NCBI RefSeq assembly: GCF_003076635.1
Contig: NZ_QDKG01000007.1
Span: forward strand, 1 to 64,000
Length of the DNA: 64,000 bases
Origin: Sphingobacterium corticibacter
GTDB taxonomy: Bacteria > Bacteroidota > Bacteroidia > Sphingobacteriales > Sphingobacteriaceae
Reading direction: 5' to 3'
Part shown: in pieces, positions 1 through 8,786 of the stretch
How the letters are laid out: each line of letters starts with the position of its first letter
How positions within the stretch are numbered: the first letter of the stretch is position 1
The notes under the pieces: generated by a model
Seen by the model: the letters and a program-made list of their open reading frames with translations, nothing else
Told to the model about the DNA's origin: nothing
Databases searched by the model: none
Position numbers and translations under genes: made by a program

Positions 1-139
1 AAGCTAAACTACTCACCACGCATCATGATCATTTCTTTAAAGAACTTTCTCGCCGCCGCATCGCGCTTTGGCACTTTATGTTTTACTCTATCGAGCTTAA
101 CGTTTCTTTTTTTGTTTCCCTTCCTCTCAGATGGGATTG

Positions 140-170
140 CAAAGGTAGGAATCTTTTCTGATCTTCCAAA
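140..170 (-). promoter_or_regulatory. Leftward Bacteroidota-type promoter, downstream copy of a tandem pair
   Basis: Read on the minus strand, this is TTTG (167-170), a 19-base spacer, then TACCTTTG (140-147) followed by C. It matches the Bacteroidota primary-sigma consensus TTTG-N19-TAnnTTTG exactly. The transcript would run left, off the window edge. No gene starts before position 1, so the target is unknown; a tandem strong pair would fit an rRNA or other highly expressed operon (inference). Confidence 0.7.
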
Positions 171-291
171 TTTATTTTGAAAATATTTTTGGCGATCTCC
201 GCTTCCCGAATCCGCTCGTTTTGTTAGCTAACGCCTCCGTAAACTCGCTTTTTCTATCCTTTCAATATCGTTCCTCCCTTGCGGAGTGGTG

Positions 292-322
292 CAAAGGTAG
301 AATAAACTTTCGCTCCTCCAAA
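292..322 (-). promoter_or_regulatory. Leftward Bacteroidota-type promoter, upstream copy of a tandem pair
   Basis: Minus-strand TTTG (319-322), 19-base spacer and TACCTTTG (292-299) followed by C. This is the same architecture as the element at 140-170, 152 bases further upstream. The two copies share the full -7 octamer and the spacer length, which makes chance unlikely. Confidence 0.7.
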
Positions 323-815
323 ACCTTTTTTACTATTTCCTGTTTTAGCAAAGCTAACTACCTTAAAAAGAGAGAGATTTTTTTTGAGACAATAATTCTA
401 CTTACCAAAGCCTTTAGTCCATCATTCTCTAAATCGCCCTTATTCTACGATAGAAGTATTAATCGCGAAGCTGAAAAATTGAAGCTAAAAGTTCATCGAG
501 ATTATATTTCCCTTTAAATGTGATAAGGAACAACATTTCCCAAATGACGATAACCACATTAGGTATACAATGGGTATTAAAGCAATAGGCATAATTATCA
601 AGCTTATGTAGATGGGGCTAAGGTTTCTATTTGGCACCTTGATCTAATCTTAAGAAAGTCCAAAACATATCTTGAAATTCTGCTTCAGCAAGCAACATCT
701 TTCGATAAAAGATGAATTTACTAAATGTGAATTTAATAGACAAAGTTCAAAGCATCCTTAGTATATATCAGCGAAGGGCTTAAGTCACTATTTTTTTAAT
801 CTAACAAAATTTGAT
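323..815. other. AT-rich stretch with no recognisable gene
   Basis: I see no convincing coding region, RNA gene or terminator between the tandem leftward promoters and the 3' end of the FGE-like lipoprotein gene. The one open frame overlapping its left part (221-517) crosses a promoter and has low-complexity, Phe/Ser/Lys-rich content unlike a real protein. Confidence 0.5.
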
Positions 816-2225
816 TTATAAATCGCGTACTACACGAAAACCCCATGTTGTGCCCCTCATTTCCGAAGAAAGGTACGCATCACGATATGATGATCGAGTA
901 GTAGAAGGTTGATAATACCAGCCGCCACCACGAGACAACCCAAACAGAGTTAGGCCATCTTTACGTGCTGAACCATCTGTTGGTGCACCAACATAGTTGC
1001 CAATTGGATCGTCGATCCACACATCCTCTACCCATTCTCTTACATTACCTATAACATCATGTAAACCAAAAGCATTTGGAGGAAAAGACCCGATTGGTGC
1101 TTTGTATGCAAAACCATCAGAACCAGGGTACGGCTCAAAGGAATTACCATTTGCTCGAAAATCATTAGCCGTAATACTTGATTGATCATAAACATTGGCG
1201 AAATTTGTACCTAGCGCAATCTCATCACCCCAGAAATATGCTGTTTCTGTACCTGCACGTGCAAAGAACTCCCATTCCGCTTCAGTCGGTAAGCGATAAT
1301 TTTTACCCGTTTTTTTGGATAGCCAATGTGTGTAAGCTTTAGCGTTTTCTTTTGTAATACAAGAGACAGGAGAATTGGCCGGAGTGGGAAAGCCTATATC
1401 CTTATAACTGATATTAGCGCGGAAAGTTTGGCCTGTTGGATCAGCGTCAGGCAAATATGTCCGACAACCGCCAATAACTTCATAACCAGTCTCATCAACA
1501 AAAGCCTGAAATGCCGCCAAGGTAACCTCATATTTTCCTACAGCAAAGGGTCGCGGAATTGTAACTTGATGCCGTGGCAATTCCCAGTGACGACGATCCT
1601 TACTTATTTTGAAAAGATTCAGTTGCTCTTGCGTCGCGCCCATCATGAATGTTCCACCAGGCACAACAATCATTTCTGGACAAAAACCTTCTGTACAATC
1701 ACGAAAATTTGTTCCTATGGGAGTAGCAGGCGTTATATCCACATCCGTAAGATTAACACGTATAACTTCGTGTTGCACAGAAACTGGTGCACTAAGGTTT
1801 TCTATAATAAAATTTATGCGAGCCCTCCATTCTCCCAATGCACCACCCATGTGATCTGTAGAGATAAATAAAGGCGTCACAAAAATTTCATGTCGACAAG
1901 CTTGTTTGATATAAGTAGCCTCTGTTTGCAGATTTTTGAAGCGTTGATCAAAATCCTCGCGACGGGGAATTAGATTTGGATTTTGCCTAACGACAACATC
2001 AAATTCTCTTCTCACTATGCTTAGCTCTTTTAATACAGTTTCATAGCTAGTACCACAGTCATTATCAACTAATTCGAGAGCGCCCGAAAGGTTTGTAAGA
2101 GCATCCAGAAGCGGGGCTAATTCCACTGGTAGGGCTACTACAGGTGGCATCTTCTCTCTTATACATCCTTGCGCAAATAGCAGACACGTCATTGAAGCCA
2201 ACAACAATTTCCCAATAGATCTCAT
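816..2225 (-). CDS. FGE-sulfatase (SUMF1) domain lipoprotein, probably not a true formylglycine generator
   Basis: A 469-residue secreted lipoprotein. The N-terminus is a short signal peptide ending in a lipobox (LFAQGC, Cys about residue 21). About 160 residues of helical, unassigned sequence follow. From about residue 185 to the end lies a formylglycine-generating-enzyme-like fold, with the typical MIVVPGGTFMMG entry, RLPTEAEWEFFARAG, GNVREWVEDVW and the terminal WGFRVVRDL. Genuine FGE enzymes carry two active-site cysteines in the stretch after RGGSW; here that stretch reads RGGGWYYQPSTTRSSYRDAY and has none. A structural or ligand-binding role is therefore more likely than sulfatase activation (inference). 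I chose the ATG at 2225; the frame extends two codons to a TTG. No sulfatase gene is nearby, and local base composition is more AT-rich than the housekeeping regions. Confidence 0.8.
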   Translation of the reverse strand: MRSIGKLLLASMTCLLFAQGCIREKMPPVVALPVELAPLLDALTNLSGALELVDNDCGTSYETVLKELSIVRREFDVVVRQNPNLIPRREDFDQRFKNLQTEATYIKQACRHEIFVTPLFISTDHMGGALGEWRARINFIIENLSAPVSVQHEVIRVNLTDVDITPATPIGTNFRDCTEGFCPEMIVVPGGTFMMGATQEQLNLFKISKDRRHWELPRHQVTIPRPFAVGKYEVTLAAFQAFVDETGYEVIGGCRTYLPDADPTGQTFRANISYKDIGFPTPANSPVSCITKENAKAYTHWLSKKTGKNYRLPTEAEWEFFARAGTETAYFWGDEIALGTNFANVYDQSSITANDFRANGNSFEPYPGSDGFAYKAPIGSFPPNAFGLHDVIGNVREWVEDVWIDDPIGNYVGAPTDGSARKDGLTLFGLSRGGGWYYQPSTTRSSYRDAYLSSEMRGTTWGFRVVRDL

Positions 2226-2741
2226 AATCAAAAGACTTATAATAAATGAAATAAATAATCTTCACACATAAATACCATGGTTTTACACGAAAAACACAAC
2301 CTCGCAAAAATCTTAACGGACAAAAAAGCCTTCATTAGAGAAAAAGTATTTAGCTACAAAGAATCAAAAGTACATTAAAAAGTTAATTTTGAAAACAAAA
2401 AAAACACGCTTAAAGAAATCTATTACACTATACAACTCTATTTTTTTAAGATACACTGTGACATATCTAAAATAAATAATGTAAAAATATCCGCTCAATC
2501 ATTTGACAAGATATGATACTTTGTGATATAATTATTACTTCGTAAATAATCTCACCTGACAATTTATCTCAAAACCACCAGTTCTTAAAAGAGAAAACCC
2601 GGAATAAGATCACGACAAAACAACTAACACTTAACGATTCACAAGAAACCAATAATACTATACAAGCATATTTTTAACTGCAACGTAATAAGAATGAGAA
2701 AGAACAGTGCTATATTCGTATACTATACTCAAACTAGTAAA
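2226..2741. other. Long AT-rich divergent intergenic region
   Basis: About 515 bases between two divergent genes. A possible minus-strand promoter for the FGE-like gene is TACTTTTG at 2365-2372 with TTTG at 2396-2399 (23-base spacer), leaving a leader of about 140 bases. I see no ORF, RNA or repeat worth naming. Confidence 0.35.
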
Positions 2742-3902
2742 ATGACAATTCAGTATATGAAAACGTGGAATTCCAAACTGCCTCAACAAGGCATCAATAT
2801 ATTTTCTCAAATGACTGCTTTGGCGCAAAAACATCAGGCTATTAATCTTGCGCAAGGTTTTCCAGACTATCCTGTAGACCCAAAATTACTTGATTTGGTC
2901 AGTTCCGCGATGCATCAGCAGGTCAATCAATATGCGCCAATGCCAGGCATTCCATTACTTCGCCAGCGTATCGCCGAGAAATATCACAGCTTCTATCAAG
3001 TAAATGTGGACCCCGAGAGTGAGATTACCATTACCAATGGCGCGACCCAAGGTATATTCAGCACCATAGCTACTATAATACGTCACGGTGATGAAGTCAT
3101 TATATTCGAACCGGCTTATGATTGCTACCGCCCAACGGTCGAACTTTTTGGCGGCAAAGTGATCCCAGTACAATTGTCTGCCCCCGATTTCAGCATAGAT
3201 TGGCAACAGGTAGCAGATCTAGTCAGCGATCGAACCCGTATGATAATCATTAACAATCCCGGAAATCCTAGCTGTGTGGCGTGGACAACCGATGATTTAT
3301 TGCAATTACAAACAATGGTAGTCAATAACGGTCTCTTTGTGCTTAGCGATGAAGTGTATGAACATCTTATATATGATGAAAAACAACATCAATCGGCCAT
3401 ATTATTCAGCGATCTTCGTGCACACAGTTTTGTAGTCGCTTCTTTTGGAAAGCTTTTGCATTGTACCGGCTGGAAATTGGGTTATGTGATAGCACCACTA
3501 GCACTCACGGCTGAATTTCGAAAAATACACCAGCAAAATGTTTTCAGTGTGAATACACCGATGCAACATGCCATTGCAAAGTATTTAGACAATCCAGATT
3601 ACTATCAAGAGTTATCCCAGTTTATGCAAAGAAAACGGGATATCGTCATGGAAGGGCTGACATCTTCTCGATTTGAGATTATGCCCTCCTCAGGTACATA
3701 CTTCTTATTACTTAATTATTCAGCGATCAGCCATCAATCAGAAATGGATTTTGCCCTACATCTGATTGAGAAGTACGGTGTAGCACTTATTCCGCTAGCA
3801 CCTTTCTACCATAATGGTATAGAACAACAAACGCTTCGTCTTTGCTTTGCCAAAAAAGACGAAACGTTGGAGCATGCGATCCAGATACTGAATACGGTCT
3901 GA
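2742..3902 (+). CDS. Methionine aminotransferase (class I/II PLP aminotransferase, YbdL/KAT III type)
   Basis: A 386-residue fold-type I aminotransferase, the same length as E. coli YbdL. Family marks are an N-terminal SKLPQQGINIFSQM, the INLAQGFPDYP substrate-side loop, the cofactor-binding ATQGIFSTI, NNPGNPSC, the DEVYEHLIYD segment and the PLP lysine in SFGKLLHCTGWKLGY. YbdL-like enzymes transaminate methionine and aromatic amino acids with 2-oxo acids in the cytoplasm. The frame is open from 2694, but homologues begin close to the SKLP motif, so ATG 2742 or 2757 is preferred. The gene stands alone and converges on the LacI-type regulator with only 10 bases between stops. Confidence 0.87.
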   Translation: MTIQYMKTWNSKLPQQGINIFSQMTALAQKHQAINLAQGFPDYPVDPKLLDLVSSAMHQQVNQYAPMPGIPLLRQRIAEKYHSFYQVNVDPESEITITNGATQGIFSTIATIIRHGDEVIIFEPAYDCYRPTVELFGGKVIPVQLSAPDFSIDWQQVADLVSDRTRMIIINNPGNPSCVAWTTDDLLQLQTMVVNNGLFVLSDEVYEHLIYDEKQHQSAILFSDLRAHSFVVASFGKLLHCTGWKLGYVIAPLALTAEFRKIHQQNVFSVNTPMQHAIAKYLDNPDYYQELSQFMQRKRDIVMEGLTSSRFEIMPSSGTYFLLLNYSAISHQSEMDFALHLIEKYGVALIPLAPFYHNGIEQQTLRLCFAKKDETLEHAIQILNTV

Positions 3903-3912
3903 TAGCGGCTTC

Positions 3913-4920
3913 CTACTTAATTTTCGCCGTCGAAGAATCTCGGATTTTCAGATCGCAGGGCACTACGATGTGTTTTACATCGGCTTGCGGGTTACGGATC
4001 TGCCGCAGTAATACTTTTACCAACTCTTCAGCAATGGTTTCAATCCGTTGGGATACCACCGAAATGGCTGGCTCGTGCAACTTAAATAAGGTATGATCAT
4101 CGAAAGCAACCATCGCTGGTAGCTTTCCATACTTTTTATTCACTTTCAGCCCAGTAATTGCTAGATAATTGGTAGCAAATAACACGGCATCCAGTTTATT
4201 ATCTTCGATGAACTCAAAAATCTGCGCCATGGCAATATCTTCCTGTTCATCAATTTGAATCTTTTTGATGTAAGCTTGCCGCTGATATTGATCCAATGCT
4301 TTCATATAACCATCCATTCGGTCTCGCATCTGCGTCTGATCAGAGTATAGTGACACAAAACCAATACGACGGTTATCTTCATTCTCCAAAAGATGCTTAG
4401 TTGCCCGAAATGAACCATTGAAATTATCGGATACCACATAATTGGTTTCTACTTGCGGTATATATCGGTCAAACAACACGACTGGAACATTATTTTTTAA
4501 AAGTAACGCGACCACATCCTCCAAACCCTCAGTTGGTGTAATGATAAAACCATCTACCTGACGATCGTAAAATAATTGGATCAATTCTCTGGCCTTTACC
4601 GTATCATTCCCCATACTACAATACAGCAAATGGTAACCACTGGCATATGAAGATTCCTCAATATGTTTGGCAATATTCGCAAAAAATAGGTTGGAAATAT
4701 CTTCGACTAGCAATCCTAATATTTTGGTTTGCCCCGTACGCAGACTTTGCGCCAGCTGATTAGGCTTGTAACCTACTTTTTTGACATATTCTAATACCCG
4801 ATTGGTCAATGCATCACTAATCCGTTTTTCCTTGGCTTTACCATTTAGAATAAAAGAAATGGTCGTGACTGATACGCCGAGTGATTTAGCAATATCACTA
4901 ATCAGGATTCTCTTGCTCAT
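3913..4920 (-). CDS. LacI-family transcriptional regulator
   Basis: A 335-residue regulator with an N-terminal LacI helix-turn-helix (residues about 5-25, ISDIAKSLGVSVTTISFILN), a hinge helix around KPNQLAQSLRTG, and a periplasmic-binding-protein-like effector domain from about residue 65 (ILGLLVEDISNLFFANIAKH onward). It is transcribed divergently from the GH92 alpha-mannosidase gene with a 153-base shared control region. The likely job is control of that gene in response to a glycan-derived sugar (inference from context). The intergenic region holds three copies of a 10-base word that could be its operator. Confidence 0.9.
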   Translation of the reverse strand: MSKRILISDIAKSLGVSVTTISFILNGKAKEKRISDALTNRVLEYVKKVGYKPNQLAQSLRTGQTKILGLLVEDISNLFFANIAKHIEESSYASGYHLLYCSMGNDTVKARELIQLFYDRQVDGFIITPTEGLEDVVALLLKNNVPVVLFDRYIPQVETNYVVSDNFNGSFRATKHLLENEDNRRIGFVSLYSDQTQMRDRMDGYMKALDQYQRQAYIKKIQIDEQEDIAMAQIFEFIEDNKLDAVLFATNYLAITGLKVNKKYGKLPAMVAFDDHTLFKLHEPAISVVSQRIETIAEELVKVLLRQIRNPQADVKHIVVPCDLKIRDSSTAKIK

Positions 4921-4956
4921 AATTGTTAGGGTTGTTTTTTGTCCAATTTATAGTTT

Positions 4957-5012
4957 TTTTAGCAAAAATTTTAGCAAACATGAAGATTTATTTCTTGACA
5001 TTTTTGCTAAAA
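4957..5012. promoter_or_regulatory. Three copies of TTTTAGCAAA, candidate LacI-type operators
   Basis: TTTTAGCAAA occurs at 4957-4966 and 4969-4978 in direct orientation 12 bases apart, and once inverted (TTTGCTAAAA) at 5003-5012. All three lie between the divergent starts of the LacI-type regulator and the GH92 gene. Two direct copies plus one facing copy in a 56-base stretch fit an operator array, but binding is inferred. No clean TAnnTTTG element is visible for either gene; the closest for GH92 is TAAATTTTG at 5033-5041, with one extra spacer base. Confidence 0.5.
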
Positions 5013-5073
5013 GGTTTTAATAGTGGTCAATATAAATTTTGTAGATTTACATATTCAATATTCCTAAACACAG

Positions 5074-7320
5074 ATGTTAAGAAAACTAATTAAACAAGCT
5101 AAATTCATTTTGGCTATCGCAGTTGCGTCGACTGCGCATGCACAACAAAAGCCGACCGCTTTTGTCGATCCATTTATCGGCTCTGAGGAACATGGGCACG
5201 TATTTGTGGGAGCAAACGTACCATTTGGCGGTGTACAACTCGGACCAACACAGATTGCACAAACATGGGACAAGTTCAACGGTTGGGACTGGTGTAGCGG
5301 TTATAATTATAAAAGTAATGATATCCTCGGCTTTACGCATACCCACCTAAGCGGTACAGGTATTGGTGACCTGAATGACATCATGGTTGTGCCAGCAACG
5401 GGGCAACTCCAACTAAAACCAGCAGAATTTGATAAAATGCATACTGGTTATGGCTCGCATTTCAAAAAAGAGAACGAAACAGCCAAACCCGGTTTCTACA
5501 GCGTATACTTAGACGATTATAAAGTAAAAGCTAATCTGACGGCTTCGGAGCGCGTCGGTTATCATCAATATATTTACGATAATACGGATAATGCACACGT
5601 ATTAGTAGATCTTGGTTTCCGGATGAACTGGGACAAAGCGACAGATACGTATTTGAAACAGATCGACGAAACGACCTTTGTCGGTTACCGTTTCTCGTCG
5701 GGATGGGCCTCCGATCAGAAAGTATATTTTGCGATCAAAACTTCCAGACCAATCAAAAATGTGAAGTACTTTGATGGCGATTTAGCTAAAACGGGCTACA
5801 CCACATACAAAGGTTTAGCTATTAAGGCAGCGCTTTTCTTTGATGCAGCACAAGACAATACCATTGAGTTGAAAGTGGGACTTTCACCGGTAAGCACCGA
5901 AAATGCGTTAGACAATATCGCAAAGGAAATCCCGAACTGGAATTTTAAAGAAGCGACTGCTGCGGCAGATGCAAAATGGAATACAACACTTGGCAAAATC
6001 GATTACGAAAGCACCGATGATCTAAAGAAAGTATTCTACACTGCTTTATATCATTCTTATTTTGCCCCTACGATCTTTGACGATCACAATGGCGATTACA
6101 TGGGTACAGATAAACAGGTGTACCGTAATGCAGACTTTGTAAATTACACGATCTTCTCTTTGTGGGATACGTACCGTGCATTACACCCATTGATGACGAT
6201 TTTGGAGAAACCAAAAGTAACATCGGATTTTGTAAAGACGTTTTTGTCAATTTATCAGCAACAAGGCAAATTGCCCGTATGGCATCTTTGGGCCAATGAA
6301 ACCAATACGATGGTCGGCTTACCAGCTATTCCTGTCATTGCCGATGCATTCTTGAAAGGTTTAGTCGATGAGAAAGATCACGAATTGCTATGGGAAGCCG
6401 TGAAAACTACTGCCATGGGCGATGATTACGGATTGAAATTCGTGCGCGAACTGAGCTTTATTCCAATTGATAGCATGGACAATGAGGCCGTTGCTTGGGG
6501 ACTAGAATATGCGATTGCAGATTATGGCGTATACCGTATTGCCGAGAAATTGGGCAAAACAGAAGATGCCGAGTACTTCAAAAAACGCTCAAAATTGTAT
6601 GAAATCTATTTCGACAAAGATGAACGCTTTTTTGTAGGTCGCTACGCCAATGGTGATTTCCGTCGTCCGTTTGATCCTTTAATGGCGGAGCACCGCAAAA
6701 ATGATTATTGTGAAGGCAATGCATGGCAGTACCTTTGGTTAGTGCCGCATGATGTAAATGGCTTGATGGGATTACTAGGCGGAAAACAAGCGTTCATCGA
6801 TCGTTTGGATGAATTCATCAACTTGCCAGAAGAATTAGACAATGCATCGCCAGATATCTCTGGATTAATTGGCCAATATGCGCAAGGCAATGAGCCAAAC
6901 CACCACGTACCTTATCTATATGCGATGGCTGGCGAGCACTGGAAAACAGCTAAATTGGTGAATGAAGCAATGGTACAAAACTACACTTCGGCGCCGAATG
7001 GTCTTTGTGGAAATGACGACGCTGGACAAATGAGCGCTTGGTACGTATTTTCATCCATGGGATTGTATCCTGCTAACCCAATGAGTGGTGAGTATGTATT
7101 AGGATCTCCACGTATGAAGCATGCGGCGATCAATTTGCCGAATGGCAACACTTTTGTAATTGATGCAAAAAACCAAAGCGACGCTAATATCTACATTAAA
7201 TCAGCGAAGCTAAATGGTAAAGCCTTAACACGCACCCACATCACCCACGAGGAATTGATGCAAGGTGGCAAGTTGGAGCTTGAAATGAGCAACAAACCAA
7301 ACAAAAAGTTTGGTAAATAA
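5074..7320 (+). CDS. GH92 family alpha-1,2-mannosidase, secreted
   Basis: A 748-residue glycoside hydrolase family 92 enzyme. A signal peptide (residues 1-23, cleavage after AHA) sends it to the periplasm or cell surface. Family hallmarks are DPFIGSEEHGHVFVGANVPFGGVQLGP near the mature N-terminus (N-terminal beta-sandwich), GFTHTHLSGTG at about residues 88-98, and the C-terminal (alpha/alpha)6 domain with GNEPNHHVPYLYAMAG and GNDDAGQMSAWYVFSSMGLYP. The last two hold the calcium-binding and acid/base residues described for Bacteroides GH92 enzymes. These enzymes use calcium and invert configuration as they remove alpha-linked mannose from N-glycans or yeast mannan. No SusCD transporter pair is next to it, so this is not a full polysaccharide utilisation locus. 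Regulation by the divergent LacI-type protein is likely. Confidence 0.92.
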   Translation: MLRKLIKQAKFILAIAVASTAHAQQKPTAFVDPFIGSEEHGHVFVGANVPFGGVQLGPTQIAQTWDKFNGWDWCSGYNYKSNDILGFTHTHLSGTGIGDLNDIMVVPATGQLQLKPAEFDKMHTGYGSHFKKENETAKPGFYSVYLDDYKVKANLTASERVGYHQYIYDNTDNAHVLVDLGFRMNWDKATDTYLKQIDETTFVGYRFSSGWASDQKVYFAIKTSRPIKNVKYFDGDLAKTGYTTYKGLAIKAALFFDAAQDNTIELKVGLSPVSTENALDNIAKEIPNWNFKEATAAADAKWNTTLGKIDYESTDDLKKVFYTALYHSYFAPTIFDDHNGDYMGTDKQVYRNADFVNYTIFSLWDTYRALHPLMTILEKPKVTSDFVKTFLSIYQQQGKLPVWHLWANETNTMVGLPAIPVIADAFLKGLVDEKDHELLWEAVKTTAMGDDYGLKFVRELSFIPIDSMDNEAVAWGLEYAIADYGVYRIAEKLGKTEDAEYFKKRSKLYEIYFDKDERFFVGRYANGDFRRPFDPLMAEHRKNDYCEGNAWQYLWLVPHDVNGLMGLLGGKQAFIDRLDEFINLPEELDNASPDISGLIGQYAQGNEPNHHVPYLYAMAGEHWKTAKLVNEAMVQNYTSAPNGLCGNDDAGQMSAWYVFSSMGLYPANPMSGEYVLGSPRMKHAAINLPNGNTFVIDAKNQSDANIYIKSAKLNGKALTRTHITHEELMQGGKLELEMSNKPNKKFGK

Positions 7321-7368
7321 CACAAAAGATAAGTATACTTATTGCTAAACAAGGAGAAAGGATTATAT

Positions 7369-7689
7369 ATGTCAGATTTTAGCAACATCAATGTCCAGGA
7401 TATGGAAGATGGAAATGATAAAGATTTCTATCAAAATTTTAAGGAGAAATTGCTCGATGTCGAGCAATTTCCTTCCGTATATAAGTTTAAGTTTATCGTG
7501 AAAAGTGCCTTTGATAAGGAACCAGAGATCCGCGAGATTTTTAAACACACTAGTTCGAAGTTTACATTTAAGGAATCTAGCGGTGGTAAGTACAAATCCA
7601 TCACTGTAGAAACGTATGTAAACTCTGCTGACGAAGTGATCAATTATTACAAATCGGTATCACAGATAGAATCAGTAATGATGATGTAA
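7369..7689 (+). CDS. DUF493 family protein (YbeD-like)
   Basis: A 106-residue cytoplasmic protein with the DUF493 small alpha/beta fold. The core runs from FYQNFKEKLLDVEQFPSVYKFKFIVK to YKSITVETYVNSADEVINYYKSVSQIESVMMM. Its function is unknown; E. coli YbeD is the best-known relative. The start at 7369 has a purine-rich ribosome-binding stretch (GGAGAAAGG) about ten bases upstream; the frame also extends to 7342, which I do not favour. It lies just after the GH92 gene and ends at a strong hairpin, but a shared transcript cannot be shown. Confidence 0.8.
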   Translation: MSDFSNINVQDMEDGNDKDFYQNFKEKLLDVEQFPSVYKFKFIVKSAFDKEPEIREIFKHTSSKFTFKESSGGKYKSITVETYVNSADEVINYYKSVSQIESVMMM

Positions 7690-7708
7690 GTGATTCGTCA
7701 TTTTGCAG

Positions 7709-7748
7709 AAACAAAAGAGGCTCGCCAGTTGGCGAGCCTCAATTGTTT
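7709..7748. terminator. Terminator hairpin, first copy of a duplicated element
   Basis: A 10-bp GC-rich stem, GAGGCTCGCC (7717-7726) and GGCGAGCCTC (7731-7740), with loop AGTT. The A-rich left flank AAACAAAA is kept, while the right flank is AATTGTTT rather than a clean T-run. It sits 27 bases after the DUF493 stop. Its stem and left flank match the element at 8787-8826 except for one loop base. Confidence 0.75.
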
Positions 7749-7853
7749 ACAGTAGTCAACAGTCCTAAACACCGATTCACACATCAATCTTAATTAGCCT
7801 AATTTCAAAAAAATCAACAGCCACAAATAGTTAACTTCGCGTACATAATGCAA

Positions 7854-7882
7854 TTGCAAATCTAGCTGTACAATTGTATTTG
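7854..7882 (+). promoter_or_regulatory. Possible promoter of the two-gene membrane cassette
   Basis: TTG (7854-7856), 18-base spacer and TGTATTTG (7875-7882), one mismatch from TAnnTTTG. It lies 17 bases before the start of the membrane protein gene at 7900, immediately after the preceding terminator region. Confidence 0.35.
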
Positions 7883-7899
7883 GATAATCTATAAACAAC

Positions 7900-8298
7900 A
7901 TGAAAAACAAAAACTATATACTCTTCAGCTTTATTGTTGGCTTTACCGTCTGGCTTTTAGCGACCATAGCTTTTCGCGTGGCAGGACAGTACTTTTTTAT
8001 TACCGACAATACCGTAGTATTGTTAACACTGTATCTAATGCTTATTCCTGTATTAGGCTTTTTGGCAATTTCCGTATTCAAACGATTTGATTTAAATCAT
8101 CTGGAGAGTATCAAATCCGCAGCGGTCATGGTGTTGCCAGGAATGATACTGGATACAGTCTGCGTACAGTTCTTCGCAGAAGTATTTCCCAATATGCCCG
8201 AGAGCGACGGCAACACATTTGGTTCTTGGTTGATGTTTGCCTATTCGATTATATTGCTTTCAGCACTGTTTAGGACATCCAAAAGGCAAAATACATGA
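7900..8298 (+). CDS. Small four-helix membrane protein, possibly DUF5367 family
   Basis: A 132-residue integral membrane protein with four predicted transmembrane segments (about residues 7-28, 38-60, 73-92 and 108-124). The pattern, including the MLIPVLGFLAISVF segment and FPNMPESDGNTFGSWLMFAYSI before the last helix, resembles DUF5367, but I am only moderately sure. No catalytic motif is visible and function is unknown. Its stop overlaps the start of the next gene by four bases (ATGA), so the two are translationally coupled. Both sit between duplicated terminator hairpins, which suggests a self-contained unit. Confidence 0.75.
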   Translation: MKNKNYILFSFIVGFTVWLLATIAFRVAGQYFFITDNTVVLLTLYLMLIPVLGFLAISVFKRFDLNHLESIKSAAVMVLPGMILDTVCVQFFAEVFPNMPESDGNTFGSWLMFAYSIILLSALFRTSKRQNT

Positions 8299-8780
8299 TT
8301 AAAAATCATAAACCCTTCAGAAAAGCCATTACCATAACGCTTAGTGTAATAGCTATTTTATCTCTATACGAACTAGGTAGAAGAAATATAGGAGGTTTTG
8401 CGGGGAGCTATCCATTCGCAGAAACATGGACTATTCACCATCCGCTGGAAGATGTTAAGTTAAGGTTGGCGAAATTGCACCGAATTAGTCCCAATCTATT
8501 TCGAGACACAGCAAGTCTACAATTTACTAATGCGTACTCTTCGGATCCATCTTCTCAAGATAGAATTGATTTCTATTATGCAGATAGAGATGAGTACGTG
8601 CAAGTAATCATTACCTCATCTTGGGAATGTGATACATGTGCAGAAGTCGCATTAGTAAGCTTCACCAGTAGAAAAAATAGCACTATCCGACTAATGAATC
8701 GAGATTTCAACTGGTTCGCCAATAGGCGAGAAATACAGACATTTGAAGACCGAATCCTTCGGCATATAAGTGAGGATTAA
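8295..8780 (+). CDS. Hypothetical membrane-anchored protein
   Basis: A 161-residue protein that I do not recognise. One N-terminal transmembrane segment (about residues 10-27, AITITLSVIAILSLYELG) is followed by a soluble, probably extracytoplasmic domain of mixed alpha/beta character containing a WECDTCAEV dicysteine motif (about residues 115-123). It is translationally coupled to the upstream four-helix membrane protein by an ATGA overlap, so the two probably work together. It ends a few bases before a perfect palindromic terminator. Confidence 0.7.
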   Translation: MIKNHKPFRKAITITLSVIAILSLYELGRRNIGGFAGSYPFAETWTIHHPLEDVKLRLAKLHRISPNLFRDTASLQFTNAYSSDPSSQDRIDFYYADRDEYVQVIITSSWECDTCAEVALVSFTSRKNSTIRLMNRDFNWFANRREIQTFEDRILRHISED

Positions 8781-8786
8781 ATGCCA

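Noticed and set aside
221-517. 98-codon plus-strand open frame near the left edge
   Set aside because: It crosses the promoter at 292-322, has an odd Phe/Ser/Lys-rich composition and no recognisable motif.
1326-1871. 181-codon plus-strand frame inside the FGE-like gene
   Set aside because: It is antisense to a well-supported coding region, and its translation has no family features.
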